11,313 bases of DNA from Anaerolineae bacterium (GTDB taxonomy: Bacteria > Chloroflexota > Anaerolineae > B4-G1 > SLSP01), in the NCBI GenBank assembly GCA_016927095.1, contig JAFGNI010000452.1, positions 1-11,313 on the forward strand, given 5' to 3'. The notes under the pieces were generated by a model. The model did no database searches and had not been told where the DNA came from. It saw only the letters and a program-made list of their open reading frames with translations. Each line of letters starts with the position of its first letter. The first letter of the stretch is position 1. The position numbers and the translations under genes were made by a program. Positions 4,860 to 11,313 of the stretch are shown here, piece after piece.

Positions 4860-6908
4860 ATGACCGATGACCTACACAACCAACCCGTATCCAAAACCAC
4901 CCCCGACATCGTCGCCGACCAAATCGCCAAGCTCCGCGCGCTTTTCCCCGAGGCCATCACCGAGGGCGAGGGCGGCCCGCAGGTCGACTTCGACCGCCTC
5001 CGCGCCACCCTGGGCGACCTCGACGCCCTCGCCGGCGGCGACGCCTACACGTTCACCTGGGCCGGCAAGCAAGAGGCCTTCCGCGCCATCCAGACGCCCA
5101 GCGCCGCCAGCCTCCAGCCTGTGCCGGAGGAATCGGTCAACTGGGAGACCACCAAGCACCTCTTCATCGAGGGCGAGAACCTCGAGGTGCTTAAGCTCCT
5201 CTACAAATCCTACGTGGGCAAGGTCAAGATGATCTACATCGACCCGCCCTACAACACCGGCAACGACTTCATCTACAAGGACGACTACCGCGAACCGCTG
5301 CGGGCCTACCTGGAGAAGACGGGCCAGATCGACGCCGAGGGCAACGTCCTGACCAGCAATCCCGAGACCCGCGGGCGCTACCACTCCGACTGGCTCTCGA
5401 TGATGTACCCGCGGCTCTTCCTCGCGCGCCAGTTGCTGCGCGACGACGGGGTGATCTTCGTCAGCATCGACGACAATGAGGTGCACCACCTGCGGCTGCT
5501 GATGAATGAGGTGTTTGGGGAGGAGAACTTCATCGCGACTGTGATCTGGCAGAAAGTATACGCACCGAAAAACACAGCGAAGTATCTCTCTGAGGATCAT
5601 GACTACGTACTGGTCTTTGTGCGGAACGCTGAGATTTGGCGTCCCAATCTGTTGCCTAGGACTGAGGAAGCTGACGCGCGCTATGGGAATCTCGACAATG
5701 ATCCAAGAGGTCGATGGAAGCCCAGCGATCTGACGGCACGCAACTATTACAGCCAAGGGCAGTATGAAGTCACCGGTCCTACGGGCAAGACGTTCAAGCC
5801 AGGTGTCGGAAGGTATTGGCGTCTCTCCTATAGTAGCTTCCAGGAACTCGACCAAGACAATCGGATATGGTGGGGTGAAGACGGGAGCAATATGCCCCAA
5901 CAAAAGCGCTTCTTGTCCGAAGTCTTGGATGGTATGGTGCCGCAGACGCTCTGGCACTATGCTGATGTCGGACACACCCAGGAAGCAAAGAAGGAGATGC
6001 TAGAGTTCGTCAAGTTTGTGAACACCGAAAACGTACTCAACACACTCAAACCGACACGTCTGCTCCAACGTATGCTGCAGATCGGGACGGATCCAGAATC
6101 TGATGACATAGTTCTGGACTTCTTTTCCGGTAGTGCTTCAATGGCGCATGCTGTTCTGAGCCAGAACCTAGCAGATAGCGGCAATCGACGGTTCATCATG
6201 GTTCAGTATCCAGAAGATCTGCCACTTCTGGAGCCTAACCTAGCCACTATCGCGGATATCGGGAGAACGCGGGTCCGAAGCGTTATCGAACGTTATCGGT
6301 CCGTCAAGGTAGAAACCAGAACCGAGCCGGAAGCTCAGCTTGCACTAGATCTGGGTGCCGCTTCAGATTCGGGACAGACGCCATCTGACCAAGATCTCGG
6401 CTTCCGCGCCTTCCGCCTCGCCCCATCCGCCTTCCGCCATTGGACGCCGCCCGAGGGCGCCGATCCCGAGGCGCTGGAGCAGCAGCTCTCCCTCTTCGAC
6501 GAGGGGCTCAAGGACGACGCCGACCCGCGCCACGTCCTCTACGAGGTGATTCTCAAGGAGGGCTACAGCCTAAACAGCAAGATCGAGACACTTGCGGTTG
6601 GGGAGAACACCGTCTATCGGGTAACCGACGAGGCCGAAGACCCCAAAGGTCTCCCCTCGATGCAAGGCGAGATTGATGGCCAAACAAGACCTTTGGGGTC
6701 TGGTGCAGGCAAGGTCGATGGCGAAATCCGTCGTTTAGGGTCTGGCGTAAGCGCGAGCTTCTACGTCTGTCTCGACGACGCCATCGACGACGCCGTGCTT
6801 CAGGCGCTGCCGCTGGATGAGGAGACGGTCTTCATCTGCCAGGATGCCGCGCTCGATGATTCGCAGAAGGTAAATCTGAGTCTGCAGTGTGTGTTGAAGA
6901 CGATATAA
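4860..6908 (+). CDS. mod: Type III restriction-modification DNA methyltransferase (Mod)
   Basis: This 682-residue protein is the modification and sequence-recognition subunit of a Type III system. It would transfer a methyl group from S-adenosylmethionine to one strand of an asymmetric site and direct the Res subunit. The catalytic motif DPPYNTGNDF is at residues 128-137 and the cofactor-binding motif LDFFSGSAS near 419-427; catalytic before cofactor motif is the beta-class order typical of EcoP15I-type Mod. GRYHSDWLSMMYPRLFLAR and DDGVIFVSIDDNE (about residues 170-205) are also characteristic. The start at 4860 has GGAG at 4849-4852. The central segment (nt about 5520-6360) has clearly lower GC than the flanks and corresponds to the target-recognition region. 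A palindrome at 6638-6701 is translated in frame, giving two imperfect repeats ending LGSGA and LGSGV before the conserved C-terminal SFYVCLDDAIDDAVL. At 682 residues it is somewhat longer than EcoP15I Mod. Whether the extra loop affects activity is unknown. Confidence 0.95.
   Translation: MTDDLHNQPVSKTTPDIVADQIAKLRALFPEAITEGEGGPQVDFDRLRATLGDLDALAGGDAYTFTWAGKQEAFRAIQTPSAASLQPVPEESVNWETTKHLFIEGENLEVLKLLYKSYVGKVKMIYIDPPYNTGNDFIYKDDYREPLRAYLEKTGQIDAEGNVLTSNPETRGRYHSDWLSMMYPRLFLARQLLRDDGVIFVSIDDNEVHHLRLLMNEVFGEENFIATVIWQKVYAPKNTAKYLSEDHDYVLVFVRNAEIWRPNLLPRTEEADARYGNLDNDPRGRWKPSDLTARNYYSQGQYEVTGPTGKTFKPGVGRYWRLSYSSFQELDQDNRIWWGEDGSNMPQQKRFLSEVLDGMVPQTLWHYADVGHTQEAKKEMLEFVKFVNTENVLNTLKPTRLLQRMLQIGTDPESDDIVLDFFSGSASMAHAVLSQNLADSGNRRFIMVQYPEDLPLLEPNLATIADIGRTRVRSVIERYRSVKVETRTEPEAQLALDLGAASDSGQTPSDQDLGFRAFRLAPSAFRHWTPPEGADPEALEQQLSLFDEGLKDDADPRHVLYEVILKEGYSLNSKIETLAVGENTVYRVTDEAEDPKGLPSMQGEIDGQTRPLGSGAGKVDGEIRRLGSGVSASFYVCLDDAIDDAVLQALPLDEETVFICQDAALDDSQKVNLSLQCVLKTI
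6638..6742. repeat. Long REP-like palindrome inside mod, plus a half copy
   Basis: The arms agaccccaaaggtct (6638-6652) and agacctttggggtct (6687-6701) are perfect 15-bp inverted repeats around a 34-bp centre similar to that of the 4736-4798 element. Directly after it lies a degenerate half unit (gcaggcaaggtcgatgg ... cgtttagggtctgg) ending near 6742 that repeats the centre and right arm. In the Mod frame this gives GEIDGQTRPLGSG followed by GKVDGEIRRLGSG. The reading frame is kept throughout. Confidence 0.85.
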
Positions 6909-6925
6909 GCGCCGTGCTTCTCCAG

Positions 6926-6960
6926 AAAACCTTTGGGGTTTCGGAAAACCCCAAAGGTTT
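6926..6960. repeat. Short REP-like hairpin upstream of the RAYT gene
   Basis: The arms aaacctttggggttt (6927-6941) and aaaccccaaaggttt (6946-6960) pair perfectly over 15 bp around the loop cgga. It lies 18 nt after the mod stop and 20 nt before the RAYT start. It could also stop or slow transcription after mod, but no T-tract follows the stem. This is the position expected of a REP element flanking its transposase. Confidence 0.9.
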
Positions 6961-6979
6961 GGGCGGGTGAGGGGTATCT

Positions 6980-7594
6980 ATGGCGAATCCACCGCCGCTG
7001 GCTATGGGATGTACGTACCACGTCTACAACCGCGGGACGAATGGTGAGACGCTATTTCGGACGCGACGCAACTACCTTCACTTCTTGCGGCGTTACGCTG
7101 ACTACGTTCATCCGGTAGCAGAGACGTACGCTTATTGCTTGATGGGCAATCACTTCCACCTCGCGATCCGCACCCGGACGCAGGAGGAGCAGGCAGAGCG
7201 CCATCCGGAAGTCTCGGGGGGAGAGCCCTTCGTGCTGCTGTCGCCAAGTCGGCAGTTCTCGAAGCTCTTCAACGCCTACGCCAAGGCCTACAACCATGAG
7301 TGTGGGCGCACCGGCAGTCTGTTCGAGCATCCGTTTCGCCGGAAGATGGTCGATGACGAACGGTATTTCTGGCGGCTGATCACGTACATTCACCGGAATC
7401 CGGCGCACCACGGGTTCGTGGAGGATTTCCGGGAATGGCCCTATTCATCCTATGGTGCTTTGCTGAGCGGGAGACCGACGCGGTTGAACCGCGAGGCGGT
7501 GCTGGAAGGGCTTGGCGGGCGGGATATGTTCGTGGCTGCACACGGCAACGCCGAGTATGAGGACATTGGCGAGCTGTTGATTGACATGGACTAG
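6980..7594 (+). CDS. REP-associated tyrosine transposase (RAYT, IS200/IS605-like Y1 family)
   Basis: This 204-residue single-domain Y1 transposase has a purine-rich binding site (gagggg, about 6969-6974) before the ATG. Visible family marks are YHVYNRG (residues 13-19), the metal-binding HUH motif NHFHL with His58 and His60, the helix FNAYAKAYN carrying the candidate catalytic Tyr (Tyr100 or Tyr104), [11 protein letters not shown], and [13 protein letters not shown]1 HUH enzymes cut and rejoin single-stranded DNA next to hairpins; RAYTs are thought to mobilise or maintain REP palindromes rather than move themselves. Its gene is bracketed at 20 nt and 5 nt by palindromes of the same family found across the island, and sits between mod and res in their direction, so it probably rides on the restriction-modification transcript. 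All core motifs are present, so it looks active. Confidence 0.9.
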   Translation: MANPPPLAMGCTYHVYNRGTNGETLFRTRRNYLHFLRRYADYVHPVAETYAYCLMGNHFHLAIRTRTQEEQAERHPEVSGGEPFVLLSPSRQFSKLFNAYAKAYNHECGRTGSLFEHPFRRKMVDDERYFWRLITYIHRNPAHHGFVEDFREWPYSSYGALLSGRPTRLNREAVLEGLGGRDMFVAAHGNAEYEDIGELLIDMD

Positions 7595-7598
7595 AGAA

Positions 7599-7649
7599 GA
7601 CCTGTGGGGTTTCCGGCCCGAGCAGACTCGGGCTTGCCCCAAAGGTGTC
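7599..7649. repeat. REP-like palindrome downstream of the RAYT gene with nested hairpin
   Basis: The outer arms gacctgtggggt (7599-7610) and gccccaaaggtgtc (7636-7649) are degenerate versions of the family. Between them lies a second hairpin, cccgag-caga-ctcggg (7617-7632). The ttccgg after the left arm also occurs at the centre of the 7748-7781 element. It starts 5 nt after the RAYT stop, and the binding site of the following res copy comes right after it. Confidence 0.75.
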
Positions 7650-7661
7650 CGCGAGGAGACG

Positions 7662-8087
7662 ATGAAATTCCGATTCGACCCCAACCTCGACTACCAAGTC
7701 AACGCCATCCAGGCGGTCGTCCGCCTCTTTGAGGGTGCTAGACCGCCAGACCTTTGGGGTCTTCCGGGACCCCAAAGGTCTTCTGGACTCGAGCTCGCGA
7801 TGGCCAACGGCGTCGTCGGCAACACCCTCCCCCTCACCGACGCCCAACTCCTCGCCAACCTCCACGCCGTCCAATCCGATCCCGACCTGCACGACGGCGC
7901 GCCCCTCGACCTCTCGCCGGAGCTAGGCAGCCGCGACTTCTCGGTCGAGATGGAGACGGGCACGGGCAAGACGTACGTCTATCTCCGCACCCTGATGGAG
8001 CTTCACAAGGCTTACGGCCTGCGGAAGTTCATCGTGGTGGTGCCCTCGGTCGCCATCCGCGAGGGGGTGCTCAAGACGCTGCGGATG
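7662..8087 (+). repeat. Direct repeat, upstream copy (res 5' end)
   Basis: These 426 bp match 8887-9312 without any length difference. Most mismatches are at third codon positions, apart from a more divergent patch just after the internal palindrome. By eye the two are roughly 85-90% identical. The repeats have the same orientation and enclose hicBA. Confidence 0.85.
7748..7781. repeat. Short REP-like hairpin inside the truncated res
   Basis: The arms agacctttggggtc (7748-7761) and gaccccaaaggtct (7768-7781) pair perfectly over 14 bp around ttccgg. It is translated as [11 protein letters not shown]. It starts at the same offset from the ATG as the element in the second res copy, but the centre reads ttccgg here and tcggaa there. 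Confidence 0.9.
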
Positions 8088-8202
8088 GCGGACCGAGAGA
8101 AGGCCATCGTGGATGGATTTGATCGCCCGGAATTGGTCGGTGGCATTCTGGAACCGGCAAAGGGGCTGTGGCTGGGGAGTCAAGAGCTGGAAGCGGATGG
8201 CT

Positions 8203-8231
8203 ATCTTCGTTGCCCACAAACCTGGTAAGAT
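8203..8231 (+). promoter_or_regulatory. Weak candidate promoter for hicBA
   Basis: TAAGAT (8226-8231) is a fair -10 hexamer about 50 nt before hicB, and a poor -35 (atcttc, 8203-8208) lies 17 bp upstream. It lies in the segment unrelated to res, so it may have arrived with hicBA. Confidence 0.25.
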
Positions 8232-8280
8232 GAGAAGTGACGACATCCGACGATCCACGCCTACTGATAAGGAGGACGTG

Positions 8281-8514
8281 ATGGGACAGCGATATACGAT
8301 CCAGGCTATGCTCTACCCCGGAGACGACTCCGGGTATGTGGCCGAGTGCCTCAATCTGTCCGTCGTGACCCAGGGACAGACGTTGGACGAGACCGTAGCC
8401 AACCTGCGCGAGGCGATCGCTCTGCACCTCGAGGGAGAAGACCTCGCGGAGTTCGACTTGGTCCCCCACGCACCGGTCCTGCTCACGATGGAGATGGAAC
8501 CGGTCAATGCCTAG
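8281..8514 (+). CDS. hicB: HicB-type antitoxin
   Basis: This is a 77-residue short HicB/UPF0150-type antitoxin that should bind and neutralise the HicA mRNA interferase. The partial RNase H-like fold signature is clear: YTIQAMLYPGDDSGYVAECLNL, then VTQGQTLDETVANLREAI. It ends soon after this domain, with no ribbon-helix-helix or HTH DNA-binding tail, so direct autoregulation as seen for long HicB proteins is not supported. The start at 8281 has a perfect AAGGAGG at 8269-8275; an upstream in-frame ATG at 8113 was rejected. Its 3' end overlaps hicA by 8 nt, implying coupled translation. The antitoxin-first order is the reverse of E. coli hicAB but is common elsewhere. Confidence 0.92.
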   Translation: MGQRYTIQAMLYPGDDSGYVAECLNLSVVTQGQTLDETVANLREAIALHLEGEDLAEFDLVPHAPVLLTMEMEPVNA

Positions 8515-8752
8515 GCTGCGCCGCCTTTCGGGCTCCGACGTCATCCGCATCTTGGAGTCCTTCGGCTTCGTCGTCCACGCCCAGAGGGGAAGCCACGTCA
8601 AGCTGCGGCGTCTTGGCTCTCGATGCGAGAGACAGACGCTGACCATCCCCAGCCATAAGGAGCTGGACACGGGCACCTTGCGCGCCATCCTTCGGCAGGC
8701 AAGCCAGTACATTCCTGAAGAGGATCTGAGGCCGCACTTCTACACCGAGTGA
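8507..8752 (+). CDS. hicA: HicA-type mRNA interferase toxin
   Basis: This 81-residue HicA/YcfA-family toxin has a double-stranded-RNA-binding-like fold and is expected to cleave mRNA. The conserved pieces are visible: SGSDVIRILESFGFVV, then QRGSHVKLRR with the catalytic His30, then TIPSHKELDTGTLRAILRQA. The length and all key positions look intact, so the toxin is probably functional. It overlaps hicB by 8 nt. The pair sits between two copies of the res 5' end, where it could act as an addiction module that keeps the restriction-modification island from being lost. Confidence 0.93.
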   Translation: MPRLRRLSGSDVIRILESFGFVVHAQRGSHVKLRRLGSRCERQTLTIPSHKELDTGTLRAILRQASQYIPEEDLRPHFYTE

Positions 8753-8886
8753 CCGAGCGATGGAAGGAATCGGCGGCCCGCGGCAGTGCAACGCAACGGA
8801 GACGCTCGACGCGCTGCGCTATCTCACGCCAGACATTGGTACGAATAGCCTAGAGGCCTGATGTTCACTATACGCCGAGATCCAGA
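8753..8886 (+). other. Spacer between hicA and the second res
   Basis: These 134 nt carry a 33-codon frame (8760-8861) reading MEGIGGPRQCNATETLDALR..., which has a plausible amino-acid mix but no clear binding site. It may be a fragment of a longer gene carried in with hicBA. The bases before the res ATG (gccgagatccaga) give only a poor ribosome binding site. No convincing promoter is visible. Confidence 0.3.
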
Positions 8887-9312
8887 ATGAAATTCCGATT
8901 TGACCCCAACCTAGACTACCAAGTCAACGCCATCCAAGCCGTCGTCCGCCTCTTTGAGGGTGCTACGCCTCCCGACCTTTGGGGTCTCGGAAGACCCCAA
9001 AGGTCTTCTGCCTTCGGTCTCGTCTCACAGAACGGCGTCGTCGGCAACACCCTCCCCCTCACCGACACCCAGCTCCTCGCGAACCTCCACGCCGTCCAAT
9101 CCGATACCGAGCTGCACGACGGCGCGCCGCTCGACCTCTCGCCGGAGCTGTCCAGCCGCGATTTCTCCGTCGAGATGGAGACGGGCACGGGCAAGACGTA
9201 CGTCTATCTCCGCACCCTGATGGAACTGCACAAGGCCTACGGGCTGCGCAAGTTCATCGTCGTGGTGCCCTCGGTCGCCATCCGCGAGGGGGTGCTCAAG
9301 ACCCTGCGGATG
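8887..9312 (+). repeat. Direct repeat, downstream copy (res 5' end)
   Basis: This is the partner of 7662-8087, with equal length and orientation. It ends at the codons LRM, after which this copy continues as a normal Res (TREHFARLYDNVPYRFY) while the other becomes unrelated. Confidence 0.85.
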
Positions 9313-11313
9313 ACGCGCGAGCACTTCGCCCGGCTCTACGACAACGTGCCCTACCGCTTCTACGAGTACGACTCGGGCAACCTGGCCCGCGTCCGCCAGT
9401 TCGCCGCCGGCAACGATATCGAGATCATGGTGATGACGCTCGATGCCTTCAACAAGGACACCAACGTCTTCAACCGGCGGATGGACCGGATGATGGGGCT
9501 CAAGCCGCTGGAGCTGGTCCAGGCGGCGCGGCCCGTGCTGATCCTCGACGAGCCGCAGAACATGGAGAGCGAGATCTCGCGCCAGGCGCTGGCCAGCCTC
9601 AATCCGCTGTTCAAGCTGCGCTACTCCGCCTCCCACCGCCAGCTCTACAACCTGGTCTACCGCCTGACGCCCATCGACGCCTACAACCTGCGGCTGGTGA
9701 AGCAGATCGAGGTCGCCTCGGTGGCGGAGGACCACGACGCCAACCGCGCCTATGTGAAGTGTTATTCCGTCGACGCGAAGAAGACGACGGTGAGCGCCCG
9801 GCTGCAGCTTTTTGTACGGGGCGCGAGCGGCCCGGCGCCCAAGACACGCACGGTCCGCGCCGGCGATGACCTGCGGGCCATCACCGACCTGGGCGCCTAT
9901 GAGGGCTACGTGGTGGAGGAGCTGGACGCCGGCTACGGTGAGGTCCGGTTCGCGAATGGCGTTGTCATCCACGCGGGGCAGGAGCTGGGTCCCGACCACG
10001 AGAGGATCGCCGAGGTGCAGATCGCGCACACGGTCGAGGAGCATATGCGCAAGGCCGCCCGCCTCCACAAGCGCGGGATCAAGGTGCTCTCGCTCTTCTT
10101 CATCGACGAGGTCGCCAACTACACCGACGCCGGCGGCTACATCCGCCGGGCCTTTGTCGAGGCCTTCGACCGGCTCAAGGCGACGGACGCCGAGTGGGCC
10201 CGCCCCTGGCGCGAGGTGGATGCCGAGGCGGTCCAGGGCAGCTACTTCTCCGCCTACAAGTCGGAGAGCTATATGGAGAGCGACGCCGACGCCTACGACC
10301 TGATTATGCGCGACAAGGAGCGGCTGCTGGCGCTGGATGAACCGACGGCCTTTATCTTCTCCCACTCGGCGCTGCGTGAGGGGTGGGACAACCCCAACAT
10401 CTTCCAGATCTGCACGCTCAACCGGACGATCTCGACGCTGCGCAAGCGGCAAGAGATCGGGCGCGGGATGCGGCTGGCGGTCAACCAGGACGGCGACCGC
10501 GTCTTCGACGAACAGGTCAACCGGCTGACGGTAGTGGCCAACGAGAGCTACCAGCAGTATTGCGAGCAGCTGCAGACGGAGTACATCGAGGCCGCCGGCA
10601 CCGGGCAGGCGCCGCCGCAGCCCAAGAACGCGCGCAAGCGCCGCACGGTCCGCCTCAAGAAAGGCGACGCCTACCGCGAGCTCGACGCCGCCTTCACGGA
10701 GCTCTGGGACCACGTGGCGCGCCGCACCCGTTACCGGGTGGAGCTCGACACCGAGGCGCTGATCGCCGCCTGCGCCGAGGCAGTGCGGCCCATCCGCGTG
10801 GCGCCGGTGACCATCCGTGCCGAGCGGGTGCAGGTCGATGGCTTCCGCGACCGCGGCATGATCGACTACACGCTCCGGGGCCAGGGCGCCGTCGAGGTCG
10901 TGCGCGACTACGCCATCCCCAACGTAGCGGCGGAGCTGGCGGCGACCACGCACCTGACCCGCCGGACGGTCCTCGCCATCGTGACGCGCGCCGGCAACCT
11001 CGACCAGGTCTTCCGCAACCCCGCCGACTACTTGCAGCAGGTGAGCGACGCCATCAACGCTGCAAAGCGGCGGTTTCTGGTCGACGGCGTGCAGTACGAC
11101 AAGGTCGACCGCGACCGCTTCGACATGGCATTGCTCGACGACTTCGAGGCTTACGAGGACGCGATCGTGCCCGTCACCAAGTCGATCTACGACGCCGTCG
11201 TCGTCGACTCGCAGGTCGAGCAGCGCTTCGCCGAGGCGCTGGAGCGGATGGGCGAGGTCAAGCTCTTCGTCAAGCTCCCCGACTGGTTCACCGTCCCGAC
11301 CCCCATCGGATCC
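8887..11313 (+). CDS. res: Type III restriction endonuclease subunit (Res), 3' end beyond window
   Basis: At least 809 codons are open from ATG 8887 to the window edge. Res is the ATP-dependent SF2 helicase-like subunit that pairs with Mod, moves along DNA from the recognition site and cleaves. The P-loop METGTGKTY is near residues 95-103, the Walker B/DExx motif reads DEPQ (221-224), RYSASHR is near 246-252, motif V SALREGWDNPNIFQ is at about 494-507, and motif VI QEIGRGMRL at 522-530. The last residues, VKLPDWFTVPTPIGS, are the lead-in to the C-terminal PD-(D/E)xK nuclease motif, which must lie just outside. A palindrome is translated at about residues 30-40 (DLWGLGRPQRS), between the conserved N-terminal strand and the VVGN segment. 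Its binding site is poor and it lies after hicBA, so expression may depend on read-through. Confidence 0.95.
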   Translation, partial: MKFRFDPNLDYQVNAIQAVVRLFEGATPPDLWGLGRPQRSSAFGLVSQNGVVGNTLPLTDTQLLANLHAVQSDTELHDGAPLDLSPELSSRDFSVEMETGTGKTYVYLRTLMELHKAYGLRKFIVVVPSVAIREGVLKTLRMTREHFARLYDNVPYRFYEYDSGNLARVRQFAAGNDIEIMVMTLDAFNKDTNVFNRRMDRMMGLKPLELVQAARPVLILDEPQNMESEISRQALASLNPLFKLRYSASHRQLYNLVYRLTPIDAYNLRLVKQIEVASVAEDHDANRAYVKCYSVDAKKTTVSARLQLFVRGASGPAPKTRTVRAGDDLRAITDLGAYEGYVVEELDAGYGEVRFANGVVIHAGQELGPDHERIAEVQIAHTVEEHMRKAARLHKRGIKVLSLFFIDEVANYTDAGGYIRRAFVEAFDRLKATDAEWARPWREVDAEAVQGSYFSAYKSESYMESDADAYDLIMRDKERLLALDEPTAFIFSHSALREGWDNPNIFQICTLNRTISTLRKRQEIGRGMRLAVNQDGDRVFDEQVNRLTVVANESYQQYCEQLQTEYIEAAGTGQAPPQPKNARKRRTVRLKKGDAYRELDAAFTELWDHVARRTRYRVELDTEALIAACAEAVRPIRVAPVTIRAERVQVDGFRDRGMIDYTLRGQGAVEVVRDYAIPNVAAELAATTHLTRRTVLAIVTRAGNLDQVFRNPADYLQQVSDAINAAKRRFLVDGVQYDKVDRDRFDMALLDDFEAYEDAIVPVTKSIYDAVVVDSQVEQRFAEALERMGEVKLFVKLPDWFTVPTPIGS
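8974..9005. repeat. Short REP-like hairpin inside the second res
   Basis: The arms gacctttggggtct (8974-8987) and agaccccaaaggtc (8992-9005) pair perfectly over 14 bp around cgga. It is translated in frame as DLWGLGRPQRS. The centre matches that of the hairpin upstream of the RAYT gene (6926-6960). Confidence 0.9.

Larger units (their letters stand above)
7662..8228 (+). pseudogene. res: Truncated Type III restriction endonuclease (Res) N-terminal copy
   Basis: The 188-codon frame begins [20 protein letters not shown], which is the start of a Type III Res, and has a good GAGGAG binding site (about 7653-7658). Residues 1-142 (7662-8087) match the second res copy closely and include the ATP-binding motif METGTGKTY. 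At 8088 homology stops abruptly after LRM, and 46 unrelated residues ([19 protein letters not shown]...) run to a TAA at 8226. The DExx-box, remaining helicase motifs and nuclease domain are all absent, so it cannot act as a restriction subunit. It could still be translated; such a P-loop fragment might bind Mod or interfere with full Res, but that is speculation. A palindrome is translated at about residues 29-40. The gene was probably broken by the event that brought in hicBA. Confidence 0.85.

Noticed and set aside
4872..5975. A 367-codon minus-strand frame opposite mod
   Set aside because: It is a shadow of the mod gene in GC-rich DNA; no binding site or recognisable domain.
6926..6960. 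Intrinsic terminator after mod
   Set aside because: The stem is perfect but not followed by a T-tract, and identical arms occur inside coding sequences. It is better explained as a member of the palindrome family, though some effect on transcription is possible.
8113..8280. N-terminal extension of HicB from an ATG at 8113
   Set aside because: The HicB domain begins right at 8281, where a perfect AAGGAGG site lies 5 nt upstream. The extension is rich in Trp and Arg and unlike HicB.
4736..9005. CRISPR-like array formed by the repeated palindromes
   Set aside because: The repeats are irregularly spaced by hundreds to thousands of bases, lie partly inside genes, and there are no unique spacers of constant length or cas genes.
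9025..10953. A 642-codon open frame on the minus strand
   Set aside because: It is antisense to res, which has all Type III Res motifs in the + frame. The minus-strand protein is compositionally odd (Val/Leu/His/Arg-rich) and is explained by strong G/C bias at third codon positions.

Overview
The window looks like chromosomal accessory DNA from a GC-rich bacterium, most likely a member of the Chloroflexota (Thermomicrobia or Sphaerobacter-like). Two things support this: GC-rich codon use throughout, and a lipoprotein with a long Thr-Pro linker preceded by a Val/Thr-rich segment, a style common in that phylum. The assignment is an inference; there is no rRNA or other marker gene here.

Positions 1-2803: a consensus-like promoter (46-74) and a probable stop-interrupted small gene are followed by three genes on the + strand. 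These encode a small multi-pass membrane protein (297-770), an unrecognised helical soluble protein (892-1620), and, overlapping it by 20 nt, a 400-residue protein with an uncharacterised N-terminal half and three near-identical C-terminal LysM repeats (1601-2803). Positions 2804-3471 hold a minus-strand PIN-domain toxin fragment that lacks its N-terminal half. Positions 3472-3598 contain a near-perfect sigma-70 promoter, about 60 nt of potentially structured leader and a strong intrinsic terminator, so this is a candidate small RNA or an attenuator of the lipoprotein gene at 3644-4504. That lipoprotein carries a tandem pair of about 70-residue extracytoplasmic domains.

Positions 4505-11313 form a Type III restriction-modification island: mod (4860-6908), a REP-associated tyrosine transposase or RAYT (6980-7594), a truncated res copy (7662-8228), a hicB-hicA toxin-antitoxin pair (8281-8752), and a second, intact-looking res (8887 to the window edge). 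The window stops just before the expected nuclease motif of Res.

The most unusual feature is a family of palindromes built on the arms acctttggggt / accccaaaggt. Six copies lie within 4.3 kb. One is upstream of mod, one lies inside the mod coding sequence, two tightly bracket the RAYT gene, and one lies inside each res copy at the same codon position. Three of the six are therefore translated in frame. This resembles a REP/RAYT system whose palindromes have entered protein-coding genes, comparable to the Rickettsia palindromic elements.

A second notable feature is that the 426-bp 5' end of res is present twice as diverged direct repeats flanking hicBA. Only the upstream, broken copy has a good ribosome binding site. 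Recombination between the repeats would delete hicBA and restore a mod-RAYT-res operon. The central target-recognition part of mod also has much lower GC than its flanks, which suggests domain exchange.
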